Shown here piece after piece: positions 24,401-34,202 of a DNA stretch of 64,000 nucleotides. Each line of letters opens with the position of its first letter. Position 1 is the first letter of the stretch. The position numbers were made by a program, and so were the translations under genes. The notes below the pieces were generated by a model that was given only the letters and a program-made list of their open reading frames with translations, did no database searches and was not told where the DNA came from. The stretch covers positions 24,053,262 through 24,117,261 of the forward strand of contig OZ022339.1 of assembly GCA_963989245.1 (NCBI GenBank). The letters run 5' to 3'. The DNA is from Nansenia antarctica. Taxonomy: Eukaryota > Chordata > Actinopteri > Argentiniformes > Microstomatidae.

Positions 24401-25907
24401 TTGCTATTTTCAAATACAGCGGTATAGGCTACTGTATTAACGTCCAACCCTAACTGACGCATAATATATGGTGTGGTGTCCCTAAGACACAACATTATGA
24501 TCCTTCCCACACTGGTTTCAGACAATAAAGAAGTTTCCACATGAAGAAAAAGATTATGGCCTTATTCTGTCTACCACCCAGGCCTTATTCTGTCTACCAC
24601 CCAGGCCTTATTCTGAGGCAGGAAAAACCCTGCTTGGCCCAAGCAACAGGGAGCAGTGGTCTTTCTTCCATTAATCCAGATACAGCCCCACATTACCCCT
24701 GCATGAGTGCCCACTCGGTATGTAGGAAAGAAACGTTGCACCTGCACTTGTATTAAAAAAAGAGGGACGGCAACGACCGCTGTGTTTTCTCATTTCTCAA
24801 ATGAGCCCTGGCCAAGAAAAGCAGCACTTAATTAAAAAGACACCACGACCACATACAGTATAAAAACATACAATATACAACATAAAATAACCACAGAAAC
24901 AGTGAACAGAACAGAACATGTACGCATGTATCAGACCTCTCCACAGATATTATGTTTTTGCTACAACTGATAGGCTAGTAAAGTCATTAATACTTTGTGT
25001 TATGGTCAAGACAGTGTGAGCCGTTGATACATTAGGTGAAGCACATAGTGAGACACAATGAAACACTACTGCAGGTGAAACTATGTTGCAACTAATGAAA
25101 TCGTGTGTTGGTGATCTGAAAAGAGAATGTTATGCCTGAAACCACACCACTACTAGTGTGCCCTTGAGTAAGGCACTTAGCCCTCAGTTACTCCAGGGGG
25201 AATGTCCCTGAATTCGTAATTGTAAGTCGCTTTGGATAAAGGCGTCTGCTAAATGGCAAAATTATTATTATTAAATTATTAATTAAATTATGCAACTAAG
25301 CAGTTCTATTCAATCAGTTGATTCACCTAATCCACATTCACATTTGTGTGTGAGTGGATGTGGAAAAGTATAGTTGGCATGCAACTCCTGAATCATGGTG
25401 ATTTCAAAAGCAGTGCAGCAGATCACCTGCAAAATGCACATTTATGTGAGCTATCAATTCATAAAAGGCTTCTAATACATAATCAGCTGCTCAATGTGAT
25501 GAGTATGTATGTATATGTATGTCAGCAAAGAGAACCAAACGCCAGCAAAAATAGATATTGTAGGCTATATAGTGAAATTGACAAGCCAATATTTGCCTGA
25601 CTTACATCTCAAATGACAGTATAGGGGCATTTACTACATGACGTACGTAGGAATTTTGCATTTGCATGACAGAAACAGAAGCTTATCGGCCGCCATACCC
25701 AGTGCCGCAGGCTACGTCGAGTATCCTCTGCACACCATGCTTTTTCAGCAAAGACACCACCCAACTTTTGTATTCTTCCGTTCTACTCCGAGTGTCTCCG
25801 ATATACAGCTGCCACACTTTAGCCGCTTTCCCGTCGGCATACTGATCAGGGAGACCCACGGCAGCGACTCCCAGGGAACGGGTTCTGAACACACTGTCGA
25901 CCGACAT
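14000..25907 (-). CDS. gnmt: Glycine N-methyltransferase, six coding exons, apparently intact
   Basis: Exons on the minus strand are 25907-25699, 21279-21152, 21013-20900, 20451-20309, 15413-15286 and 14171-14000. They total 894 nt, or 297 residues plus stop; human GNMT has 295. Every junction is GT-AG and all codon phases close across the joins. The enzyme is cytosolic and transfers a methyl group from S-adenosylmethionine to glycine, giving sarcosine and S-adenosylhomocysteine, and so buffers the SAM/SAH ratio; the known protein is a folate-inhibited tetramer. Visible marks are the N-terminal RTRSLGVAA segment (residues 8-16), the SAM-binding motif ILDVACGTG (62-70), the acidic strand end SVDASDKML (85-93), ICLGNSFAHLPD (137-148), DHRNYD (176-181, with the arginine known to bind the glycine carboxylate) and the family C-terminus CYFIHV. 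The start ATG at 25907 gives the expected N-terminus with one extra Ser. No frameshift or lost key residue is seen. Introns 1 (4.4 kb) and 4 (4.9 kb) are full of transposons. Confidence 0.96.
14189..14393 (+). repeat. ACAGAG/ACACAG microsatellite in gnmt intron 5
   Basis: Begins 18 bp upstream of the last exon's acceptor, so on the gnmt strand a long GT/CT-rich tract directly precedes the acceptor TTCCCACAG and extends its pyrimidine-rich run. Long open frames across it are low-complexity artefacts, apart from the true exon. Confidence 0.9.
15426..15464 (+). repeat. (CA)n microsatellite in gnmt intron 4
   Basis: About 19 CA units starting 13 bp beyond the exon 5 acceptor. Confidence 0.95.
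15466..15594 (-). mobile_element. tRNA-derived SINE fragment (head and body)
   Basis: The complement has the same head as the SINE at 58811: GGGGCGGCTGTG start, A-box-like region, CTAATGATCGCAAGGTTGG and B box GGTTCGAGCCCC. It stops after the CCTTGGGC segment. The 3' half is lost to the CA repeat. Confidence 0.8.
16049..17280 (+). pseudogene. LINE endonuclease region, frameshifted
   Basis: Three frames in succession (16049-16447, 16435-17127, 17060-17278) together resemble the apurinic/apyrimidinic endonuclease domain of jockey-superfamily LINEs. Seen are ILTETWLS, the CSPDLEYLTVKCRP segment, IIAGDLNHADL with the catalytic-type D and N, and MSDHVS with the catalytic SDH. Two frame changes and a TGA at 17276 show it is broken as DNA. 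Confidence 0.8.
17619..18977 (+). pseudogene. LINE reverse transcriptase, 452-codon open frame
   Basis: RT of the CR1/L2/Rex group. Blocks in order are PRKASGPD, TSTIIPVPKK, DYRPVALTPIIMKCFEKLV, YQFAYRAHRSTEDAI, LFVDFSSAFNTI, STGSPQGCVLSPILYNLYTHD and the catalytic FADDTTVVG, then the thumb and FYPRAIQALN terminus. The frame is open but the upstream endonuclease part is shifted, so the element as a whole is not intact. A short deletion after NQ removes the usual SKT residues before EIIVDF. Confidence 0.88.
19457..19582 (+). repeat. 42-bp tandem repeat, three units
   Basis: Units start at about 19457, 19499 and 19541; each holds GGCTCTGTACTGCCC and GGCTAGGAAGGCTG. They amplify part of the older LINE's coding end. 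Confidence 0.9.
19586..20308. other. Rest of gnmt intron 4: L2-type 3' tail only
   Basis: Near 19945-19995 there is a GCGTCCTTGGGCTTTTTGAA and GGCGCTATATAAATT tail of the L2 type. Otherwise unremarkable AT-rich intron. Confidence 0.5.
20623..20870 (-). mobile_element. MITE-A copy inside gnmt intron 3
   Basis: Full-length, with ends CGTGAGCTTACAATT and CTAACATCACG. It makes up more than half of the 448-bp intron and ends 29 bp from the exon 3 donor site. No duplication is detectable, suggesting an older copy. Confidence 0.85.
21280..22655. other. gnmt intron 1, proximal part, no recognisable feature
   Basis: No coding or clear repeat signal found. Short open frames here lack any recognisable motif. 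Confidence 0.5.
22664..23001 (+). mobile_element. hAT-type MITE, copy 3, in gnmt intron 1
   Basis: Ends CACTGGCGGACTCAGG and CTGAGTCCACCACTG, with a perfect 8-bp duplication AAGGATAC (22656-22663 and 23002-23009). Its body shows the uninterrupted order of the motif that the L1 fragment splits in copy 1. Confidence 0.9.
23103..23192 (-). mobile_element. SINE 3' end fragment
   Basis: The complement matches the 3' part of the SINE at 58811: GGGTGAATGAGAGGCCGTTGT, AAAGCGCTTT and the TATATA/GTGCAGTCCATTT tail. Confidence 0.7.
23200..25130. other. gnmt intron 1, distal part; small repeats only
   Basis: Holds an (AGT)n run near 23810-23830, a GGGTCAAATTGACCC palindrome with CCCTTGTGTGATGTTC (24281-24342) that looks like a degraded MITE end, and a 25-bp duplication at 24560-24612. 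No gene seen. Confidence 0.5.
25131..25275 (+). mobile_element. SINE- or LINE-type 3' tail with TAAGTCGCTTTGG motif
   Basis: CCCTTGAGTAAGGCAC followed by TGTAAGTCGCTTTGGATAAA, GGCGTCTGCTAAATG and an ATT-rich end. The same tail motif occurs as an inverted pair at 48410 and 49320. The 5' head is absent or unrecognised. Confidence 0.6.
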
Positions 25908-26166
25908 CGTGGATCTGCAACAATGATGCTCCTAGTTCGTGACAGCAAAAAAAAAAAGTATCCGAGACTATTAATAATAGACTCCTGGAATGTTTATGAA
26001 TGTCTACAATTAATAATATGCGTTGGGGTTGTATTCTTATTGAATATGTATTCTCTCTACATAATTCTACAGGCTGTCGATATTATTTATACCAGATATA
26101 CGGCAGATGAGAAACTTTAACCCAATGAGACTCGGGTGTGTGCTCACGCCTTCTTTCTGATTGGAG
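25908..26166 (-). promoter_or_regulatory. gnmt: Putative gnmt promoter and 5' UTR
   Basis: Reading the minus strand toward the gnmt start, a CCAAT motif lies at 26164-26160 beside a C-rich run, a second inverted CCAAT (ATTGG) at about 26123-26127, and a TATAAATA box at 26091-26084. A start site some 30 bp downstream of the TATA box would give a 5' UTR of about 150 nt. The spacing suits a TATA/CCAAT promoter, but this rests on motifs alone and a further 5' non-coding exon is not excluded. Confidence 0.4.
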
Positions 26167-26444
26167 GGGGAATGGAGTGACGCCTCCGCCTCGGTCCTTA
26201 AGCCAACAAACGTTTGCGGTGATGAAAAACGTCACGCCCTGAATCTGGTATTTCATCAGCTGTATGGAAATAGGACAGGTTGAGATTTTAGGCTTAAACA
26301 TTTTGTGAATGAATTATTATTATTGATATTATTATATACAAATTGACTATTTGTAAAATGTATGTGTTGCCCATGAATTTTAGGGCATAGCCTCACATAG
26401 ATGAGGTTTTCTCTTAATAACCCAACTGTAGCCTGTAGACAACT

Positions 26445-26693
26445 CGTGAGCTTAGAATCATAAGGTTCTGTCTCCGTTTAGAGCAGTTCAGAGATATCGA
26501 GCGTCAACGTTTTTACATTCCATTATGTTTTGTGAGATGGAACCTTTTTATTTTATGAATTACTAACTCAAAAATGTCAACATTTTTAAAATAACACCAC
26601 ACAGGCATTAATAAACACCTAATGGATCAGCTTATGTAAAAAAAATCAATTTTGACAAAAATTGAGATAGAACCTTATAATTCTAATGTCACG
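26445..26693 (-). mobile_element. MITE-A copy with 21-bp flanking direct repeats
   Basis: Full-length. The 21 bp at 26424-26444 recur exactly at 26694-26714. Because that 21-mer begins and ends with AACT, a 4-bp duplication inside a pre-existing 17-bp tandem repeat would look the same. Confidence 0.88.
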
Positions 26694-27206
26694 AACTGTA
26701 GCCTGTAGACAACTCCTAAGCTGATTGGCTGGATCAGTCTAGCACAGACCCGCCACCTTCTGGTCTCTCTGATTAGTGGACAGGTTTGGTCAGGGGGAAC
26801 CGGTACCATCCAGGAAAGAGTCGTACCACCCAGTACTCCCAAACGCCACAGAACACATGAACTGTCTAAATGACCCCCTTCCCCTTCCCCTGTACCCAAC
26901 CTCAAACTATCGGACAGCAATGCAGTTATGATTCTCAGTAGAGTAGAGCAATTTGAGACGGAACATTACAGTATGCAAACACACTATGCAAACACACATG
27001 CACGCAAGTACATACTTCCATACAATAGCATACACATCACTACAACCAGATCACATTATGTCACATGCAAACAAAACCCAGAGGCACACACAGGACAGTG
27101 AAGCACATAGTTACAAGTATAACCAGAGCATACACACATGGACATGCATGAACAACACATAACAGTGACGCAATCCAATAATTGACACTACTGTTCAAAC
27201 GAACCC

Positions 27207-27230
27207 CTCTTTCCCCCCCCCCCCCCCCCC
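27207..27230 (+). repeat. Poly-C tract
   Basis: About 18 consecutive C, followed directly by TTACCCTAACC. Confidence 0.9.
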
Positions 27231-27260
27231 TTACCCTAACCATGGATTTTTACAACATTG

Positions 27261-27502
27261 CGTGAGCTTAGAATGATAAGGTTCTATCTCCGTTTAGGGC
27301 AGTTCAGAGATATTGAGCGTCAAAGTTTTTACATTCCAACATTATGTTCTGTGAGATGGAACCTTTGTATTTTATGAATTACTAACTAAAACATTTCAAC
27401 ACTTAAAAAAATAACACCACACAGGCATTAATAAACACCTAATGGATCAGATTATGTAAAAAAACAATTTTTTGACAAAAACCTTATAATTCTAACGTCA
27501 CG
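27261..27502 (-). mobile_element. MITE-A copy with ATTG duplication
   Basis: Full-length apart from a short deletion before the right TIR. Flanked by ATTG on both sides, a 4-bp duplication. Confidence 0.85.
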
Positions 27503-27829
27503 ATTGGCCGTTTGAGTATGCAAAAAGTGACATGTGGGTTCCTAAGTTCTGAGACATTCCGGGGGTCAAGGTTTCATAGCAGGGACAGATGAAACAAGTT
27601 TAAGTGGACTGCTGTTTCCTCCCCTCTCTAATCCTGTCTGAGCTGGAATCCTTGGCCTAGTTAGTCACCAGTGGTGGGTGTGGGCGAGAGAGACATATGG
27701 GTGTGTGTGCTCATGAAAACGGTTGGTGCACTGCTTCAGTTAACCAATAATACAATAACAAATCCAATGCCATTTATCTGTGTTTTTGAATCTCAATTCA
27801 GGAGGCCATTCTTCTTTACTCTCAGACAT

Positions 27830-28081
27830 CGTGACGTTAGAATTATAAGGTTCTATCTCAGTTTTTGTCAAAATTGAGTTTCTTACATGATCTGATCCAT
27901 TAGGTGTTTATTAATGCCTGCCTGTGTGGTGTTATTTTGAAAATGTTGAAATGTTTTAGTTAGTAATTCATAAAATACAACGGTTCCATCTCACAAAACA
28001 TAATGGAATGTAAAAACTTTGACGCTCAATATCTCTGAACTACCCTAAACGGAGATAGAACCTTATAATTCCAAGCTCACG
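27830..28081 (+). mobile_element. MITE-A copy with 21-23 bp flanking direct repeats
   Basis: Full-length with a 4-bp duplication of GCCT in the body. The sequence at 27807-27829 recurs at 28082-28104 with one mismatch near its end (21 bp exact). Confidence 0.88.
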
Positions 28082-28369
28082 CATTCTTCTTTACTCTCAG
28101 ACTTTACTCTCAATCTATTGAAAATACGGTTGTCCCAAGTCTCCCTTTCAAATTTTCATCGCTGATTCATAACAATGAATCTCACGAAACAGTAGGTCAC
28201 ACTACATGATGAGTCATTCCGTTAACAGCAAAATCAGGGTGACTTGGCACATTATGGCTCCGGGTTGGTGTTTGTCATCACTGTGAACTAATGTGAGAAT
28301 AATGTCTGTTCGGCTTCGCCTCGTGCCACAACCCTGTACCAGTGGTAAATGTCTCCACAACCCCCTTCC

Positions 28370-29430
28370 TCTCATGGTCAATTGCTTACACAACGGCCTC
28401 TCATTCACCCATTCACACACCAATGGCGGCAAGCTACCATGCAAGGCGCCAGCCCGCTCATTAGGAGCAATTTGGGGTTCAGTGGCTTGCCCAAGGACAC
28501 CTCGACATGTGGCCAACTGGGGTCCGAACCGCAAATCTGCCAACCTTGCGATCATTTTGTGTCCTGGGACACAACATGCGGGATGACCTGGCCTGGAAGG
28601 ACAACACAAAAGGCACCATCAAGAGGGCACAACAGCGGCTATACACCCTGAGATGCCTCAGGAAAGAACACAACAAGCAGGAGATACTGGTGGCCTTCTA
28701 CCACGGCGCAGTGGAGAGCATCCTCACCTTCGGCATCTCCAACTGGTTCCACAGCTGCACAACAGCGGAGAGAAACGCGCTACAGAGAGTCGTGAGAACA
28801 GCACAGAAGATCACCGGCGCCCCCCTCCCCTCTCTGGAGGAGCTGTACAACACACGCTGTCTCAGGAGGGCCTCCAAGATCTCCAGGGACCCGACCCACC
28901 CTGGGCATGACACTTTGTCAAGCTGCCCTCGAACAGGCGGTACAGGACCCCGGCCGCTAAGACAAACAGACTGAAGGACTGCTTCTACCACAGGGCCGTC
29001 AAGGCCCTGAACACAGAAAAGGCCTAAGTTCTGGGCCCAGGACAGTCCGGACGGATTGTATGGCAGCTAGTGCTGAGGCACAAACATGTACATTTTCAAG
29101 CCTGCAAACTGTGACACTTTAAAATAATGTGAAAAAAATACTCTTGTGCAATATGACAACCCTAGTTGACTATCTGTGCAGTATAGTACAGTAGATTGTG
29201 TACATAGCCTTTATTGATGTAAACCAGCTCCTTACCTTCTTGTGATTTTATGCTTTTATGCTTTTTCTAAAAATGTTTTTTTTTTTTTTTCCTTTCCTAA
29301 CACCAGGGGAGCCACCCCTCCTAAATTTCGTTGTTTGGTACCTGTACTGTAGCAATGACAAATAAAGTCCATTCCATTCCATTCCATTCCATTAGACACC
29401 GGCTTTACCTCCTGCGCCACAGCCGACCCA
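28370..29430 (-). mobile_element. tRNA-derived SINE split by a LINE
   Basis: SINE 3' body at 28370-28556 and head at 29390-29430, minus strand, same family as 58811. The LINE at 28557-29389 sits between them with a CATT duplication; joined, the SINE reads through its CTAATGATCG segment. Confidence 0.8.
28557..29389 (+). pseudogene. 5'-truncated LINE, RT C-terminal part and 3' UTR
   Basis: Open frame to about 28974 (LAWKDNTKGTIKRAQQRL, RKEHNKQEILVAFYHGAVES, RVVRTAQKITGAPLPSLEELYNTRC), then frame loss. The 3' UTR is the 16041-19446 family type with a CCTAAATTTCGTT motif and an (ATTCC)n tail. Dead copy. Confidence 0.85.
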
Positions 29431-29809
29431 TACATGGCTTGTAAACAAACGTATGTTTTAGGACATGTTCAAAAGGATTGTTTTTGATTCAACAAGGACT
29501 GTGTGATCATCTAATGATGTGTAGTTACGTGTTTTTAGCATGTTGTGATGTGCTAAACATGCAGTTAGATGTTCATAGCAATGTTTTTTCTTACCTGCTA
29601 GCTAGCTACCAATGCATTTTTTGGGGTTTGAGGTGTACCAACATTCAAATAAGCATATCTTCTTCAACTATTTTCAGATTTCAATTTATGTATACCTCAT
29701 TTGAAAGCTTAAAATCCGCACTTTAATAATCTGTAAAAAAAAAAAAAAAAAAAAAGACCTTGCCCTACTTGGGGACTTTTACACCAGACCCTGTCACATA
29801 TGTTGATTT
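29431..29809. other. No gene; A-rich tract
   Basis: A run of about 22 A at 29735-29755 follows AATAATCTG, perhaps a retroposon end. Nothing else supported. Confidence 0.4.
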
Positions 29810-30525
29810 TTATACAACAGTTAGTTCCGACCAAGTAATTTGATTGGACAAGAGGCATTCCATGAGTGCTGATATACAGTATAACAGCACTGGGACTTTT
29901 AACTATATCAGGGTATCCGCGGTGTCTTGAAAAGTATTAAAAGTTGATAAATCAATTTTGGGAAAATCAAGACCCTTAATAAGTATTAAAAAGTCTTATC
30001 ACGATTTTATGAGGTCTTGAATTTTGTAGGTATTTTTCTGAATTAGACTCTGTCAAAAGAGTTTGAGTCCTAAAAACTTTAAGTAAAAGTTCGTGAATGT
30101 ATTAGTTTTATTAAAAAAACAAAGATGAACAGGAAATTCTGTTGTATGATAGTGGTCTAGTCTATTTCAAACTAAAACTGTTAAGTTAAAGGTGTCACTG
30201 ATGTAAACGGTTACAGCTCGAAGTGGCGGTGAGGTCTGGAAAAATATTGACACGGTCTTTAAAAAGTCTTAGAAAGGTATTGAAATTAACCTCAAGATTC
30301 CTGTATATACCCTGTATATGTATCACTCCGCCGCACAGATGTTCTACTAAATGACCGTTAATTAGACTACATGTTTGTGTTCAGGTTACTAGGCAACAGT
30401 CCATTTGAAGTTCAGTTGCGGAACTATTTTTTGTTTATCTTTATGATTAAATAAACAAACAAATCATAATCTGTTGTCGCTTATTACTGTTAACTAATAA
30501 ATCGCGCTGTAGAACTGTTGTATAA
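29810..30525 (+). mobile_element. TIR element with TTATACAACAG ends, copy 2
   Basis: Same family as 8321-8772, split by a 406-bp element at 29909-30314. TIR ends TTATACAACAGTTAGTTCC and CTGTTGTATAA. Confidence 0.75.
29909..30314. mobile_element. Nested 406-bp TIR element with TATAT duplication
   Basis: Ends CAGGGTATCC and ATACCCTG; interior AGTCTTGAAAAGTATT-like motifs. Flanked by TATAT (29904-29908 and 30315-30319). The uninterrupted site survives in copy 1 near 8416, which fixes both ends. No ORF. Confidence 0.8.
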
Positions 30526-30983
30526 AAGCAATATCACACGAGAGGTCGTGTAGATCAAAGGGTTAAAACACTGCAACCGCTCTTGGTTCTTGGTTCTGCT
30601 CACACAGCTGGCTGCTTCCTGACTCACCTGTCCCCCCCCCCCCATGTCCTTTGATAGCATGGCTATTTTTGTCCACTTCATTGTCAAACTCTTTTCTAAC
30701 CCTGAGTACGGATTCTGCCGAGCATATTTTTGGCACCTTTGCCTAGATTATAATAAACATCATTGCTTGTACTTGTATCCTGCCTCTGGAGTATGTCACT
30801 ACAGAGTATTTCCTCACCAAAGGATACAGCAGGCAAAGCGGGTCTGCACCGGGCGGTCAGTGAGCAGGGAGGAATCATTGGTGAACACCACCAGCAGCTG
30901 ACTGGACTGGGCTCAGCCATGAACAAACCCTGGTGAGTCCACACCAGCACGGAGCTGATCTGAGCTAAGACACCGAACACCAA

Positions 30984-31257
30984 ATGGTAAATAGACTGCA
31001 CTTATATAGTGCCTTTTTTGCTGCTCCCAAGCGCTTTACAACGGCCTCTCGTTCACCCATTCACACACACATTCACACACCAATGGCGGCAAGCTGCCAT
31101 GCAAGGCGCTCACTGGCCCGCTCACTGGGAGCAATTTTGGGGTTCAGTGTCTTGCCCAAGGACACTTCGACATGTGGCCAGCCGGGGCTCCAACCGCTGA
31201 TCTGCCAACCTTGTGATCATTAGACGGCGACTCTACCTCCTGCACCACAGCCGCACC
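30984..31257 (-). mobile_element. tRNA-derived SINE, nearly full length
   Basis: The complement runs from GGTGCGGCTGTGGTGCAGGA (A-box region) through GATCACAAGGTTGGCAGAT, a B box altered to GGTTGGAGCCCC and the CCTTGGGCAAGACAC body, to a TATATAAGTGCAGTC tail. Confidence 0.85.
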
Positions 31258-31395
31258 AAATTGAACTCCCAATGAGCGGGCCGGCCGGCGCCTTGCATGG
31301 TAGCTTGCCGCCATTGGTGTGTGAATGGGTGAATGAGAGGCTGTTGTAAAGTGCTTTAGGATAAGGTGCTATATACGTAAGTGCAGTCCATTACA
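31258..31395 (+). mobile_element. SINE 3' body fragment, inverted to the previous copy
   Basis: Starts at the GAGCGGGCCGGCCGGCGCC segment and runs to the TATATACGTAAGTGCAGTCC tail. With the copy at 30984-31257 it forms a long inverted repeat. Confidence 0.75.
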
Positions 31396-31465
31396 GAGGA
31401 CCGCCAGCCTACCAGCTCACCTGTGATAGGCCAAGCTGTCAGGACCTTGCAAACTGACATGGCAA

Positions 31466-31744
31466 TTCGGTTGTTAAGTCTGAAGTTTAGCAATTTCCGG
31501 GTCCAAATAACAGAGTACCAGTGTACTAAAGCGGTAGAATGACAGTTCAATCGTTTTTTAGACTCGGATCTATTCATAAAACAAGGGACACAGCACTTTC
31601 TCGTTTTTCCTATATTGTCAGCGTCTTTGAGCCTCGGAAAAGCGCTATACAAATATAATGAATTATTATTATTACTGAGGCATTTCGAAGAGAGCGCCTC
31701 AGCCAACGTTGGACCCGGAAACACGTCACGACTTAACAACCGAA
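31466..31744. mobile_element. TIR element with TTCGGTTGTTAAGTC ends, copy A
   Basis: Ends TTCGGTTGTTAAGTC and GACTTAACAACCGAA. The interior holds CGGAAAAGCGCTATACAAAT and an ATT run. A reverse-oriented copy is at 53331-53625. Superfamily unassigned. Confidence 0.75.
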
Positions 31745-32039
31745 TACTTTTAGCAGCAAAAGGTCACAACCATATACATTTTGAATAGAGTGTTACCCGC
31801 AAGACAGATGTGGCAACAGTGACACAGTAGAACATTTGGTTTAATTTGAGAAATTAGAAATTGATAATAATGATTGTGATCAGATATTCAATTATGTTCA
31901 CAGTCAAGGGGGGGAGATGTGGAGGTATAGAGTGGGTTATGCAACATGTAGCTCTTGATACAAGGCAGGGACTCATCGAGGTGATAGCAACACCTTGGGG
32001 GTGGACTGGGATCACATGATTAGTAGACTTCCAGGAAAT

Positions 32040-32286
32040 CGTGACGTTAGAATTATGAGGTTCTATCTACATTTTTGTCAAAATTTAGTTTTTTACATAA
32101 TCTGATCCATTAGGTGTTTATTAATGCCTGTGTGGTGTTATTTTTAAAATGTTTACCTTTTTGAGTTAGTAATTAATAAAATACAAAGGTTCCATCTCAC
32201 AAAACATAATGGAATGTAAAAACGTTGACGCTCAATATCTCTGAACTACCCTAGACGGAGATAGAACCTTATAATTCTAAGCTCAC
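32040..32286 (+). mobile_element. MITE-A copy
   Basis: Full-length, right end mutated (GCTCACA). No duplication detected. Confidence 0.82.
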
Positions 32287-32394
32287 AAGTGTTAATTGTA
32301 TACCTTGTTCACTGAAATTATCTAACTGACAGGGCCTCTCTGTCCCCCCTTGGAATGTGAAGAGATGGTAACTCATGAGCCGGTCCTTGGACCA

Positions 32395-33887
32395 GCCACA
32401 TCCTTATCTCTACTTCAAAGACCTCCACCATTATCCCTGTCCCCAAAAAGTCGAGGGTCACAGGCCTGAATGACTACAGACCCGTTGCCCTGACCTCTGT
32501 AGTCATGAAGGTCTTTGAACGCCTCGTCCTTGCCCACCTGAAGTCCATCACAGAGTACAGACCCTCTCCTAGACCCCCTGCAGTTCGCGTATAGAGCCAA
32601 CAGGTCCGTGGAAGACGCGGTCAACATGGCTCTACACCATGTCCTGGAACATCTGGACACGGCCGGGACCTACTCCAGAATCCTGTTCGTGGACTTCAGT
32701 TCGGCGTTCAACACCATCTTGCCACCCATAGTGGAGTGTGGGCTCTCTGCACTGCAGGTGCCTGACTACACCTGCAGGTGGATCACAAACTTTCTGTCCA
32801 ACAGGACCCAGCGGGTGAAGCTCGGGAAGTCCATCTCCAAGCTGAGGACCATCAGCACCGGTTCCCCGCAGGGCTGCGTCCTGTCTCCCCTCCTGTTTTC
32901 CCTCTACACCAACTGCTGTACCTCCAGCCACCAGTCGGTCAAGCTCCTCAAGTTCGCGGACGATACCACCCTGGTAGGGCTCATCTCCAGGGGGGATGAA
33001 TCTGCTTACAGGAGCGAGATTGACTTGGTGGTCTCCTGGTGCACCCGGAACAACCTAGAGCTAAATGCTCTTAAGACAGTGGAGCTGATAGTGGACTTCA
33101 GGAGGAACCCACCCCCTCCCTCTCCAATCATACTGGGAGGCACTCCAGTCACCACAGTGGAGTCATGCCGCTTCCTTGGGGTGACAGTCTCTCGGGACTT
33201 GAAGTGGGGGCCCAACATCGACGCCCTCACAAAAAAGGCCCAGAAGAGACTGTTTTTCCTGAGGCAGCTCAGGAAATTCCACCTACCAAAGACCACGCTG
33301 GTGAACTTCTACACGGCCATCATTGAGTCCATCGTCACCTCCGCCATCATCATCTGGTTCCCCGCTGCAGCGGCCAAGGACAAGGCCAAGCTGCAGCGGG
33401 TGATACGCTCGGCGGAGAGGGTGATTGGCTGCCCTTTGCCCCCCCTTGAGGCCCTGTTTAAAAGTAGGGCTTTGGGGAGGGCCAGGAAGATCATGGCTGA
33501 CCCCGCACACCCAGGACACGGTCTCTTCGCCCCGCTCCCCTCAGGCAGGAGGGTGCGGTCCCTAAAAACTGTGAAGGCCCGACATGCACACAGCTTTTTC
33601 CCCACAGCCATCCGGCTCCTAAATGCTGCTGCCCCCCTGACCTGACCCCTATCTATCTACCCTCCCTCCACCCCCATCCAGAGAGCTTTGGACTGTCTGG
33701 ATATGAACACTTGATCTCTGCACATTATATTTATATGAATTATGACTCTTGCACTATGATGTTGGTTTGCACTGTCTTGTCCTGTCTTGCACCTGTCCTG
33801 CTGTAAACCGTGCTCCACTGTCCCAAACCAAATTCCTAACATGTTTACATGTCATGGCAATAAAGTCTTCTGATTCTGATTCCGGTT
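32395..33887 (+). pseudogene. 5'-truncated LINE with RT, second lineage
   Basis: Begins inside the RT at TSTIIPVPKKS; a frameshift near 32570 precedes a 345-codon open frame (32608-33645). Blocks are LFVDFSSAFNTI, STGSPQGCVLSPLLFSLYTN, catalytic FADDTTLVG, VELIVDFRRNP, RSAERVIGCPLPPLEALF and FFPTAIRLLNAA. It differs from the 16041 family in sequence and in its 3' tail: AATAAAGTC followed by TTCTGA units instead of ATTC. The endonuclease part is missing, so it is a dead copy. Confidence 0.87.
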
Positions 33888-33915
33888 GTTTCTGTCCTGC
33901 TATAAAATGTTGTCA

Positions 33916-33917
<2 letters not shown>

Positions 33918-33993
<76 letters not shown>

Positions 33994-34010
33994 CAGAGAG
34001 AGAGAGAATC
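33918..34010 (+). repeat. (GA)n microsatellite
   Basis: About 40 GA units, nearly pure up to a GGCA interruption near 33992. Confidence 0.95.
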
Positions 34011-34202
34011 AGAGAGAATGTCATTCTGTAGACGGTTTCTCTGCATTGATTGATCTCTGGTCTCTGTGTTGGCAATTGCATTGTGTTTGAATTGTGTATA
34101 AAATAAGTTATTACTTGATCACACTGGAACCTGAAGAAGTGGGGCCTAGCGGACAGTGCGGCACGCGAGTATGGCGAGAACTGAACAGACTGCTGAGCAC
34201 AT

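Noticed and set aside
25638..26120. 160-codon plus-strand frame opposite gnmt exon 1
   Set aside because: Shadow of the exon on the other strand; the minus-strand protein is clearly Gnmt.
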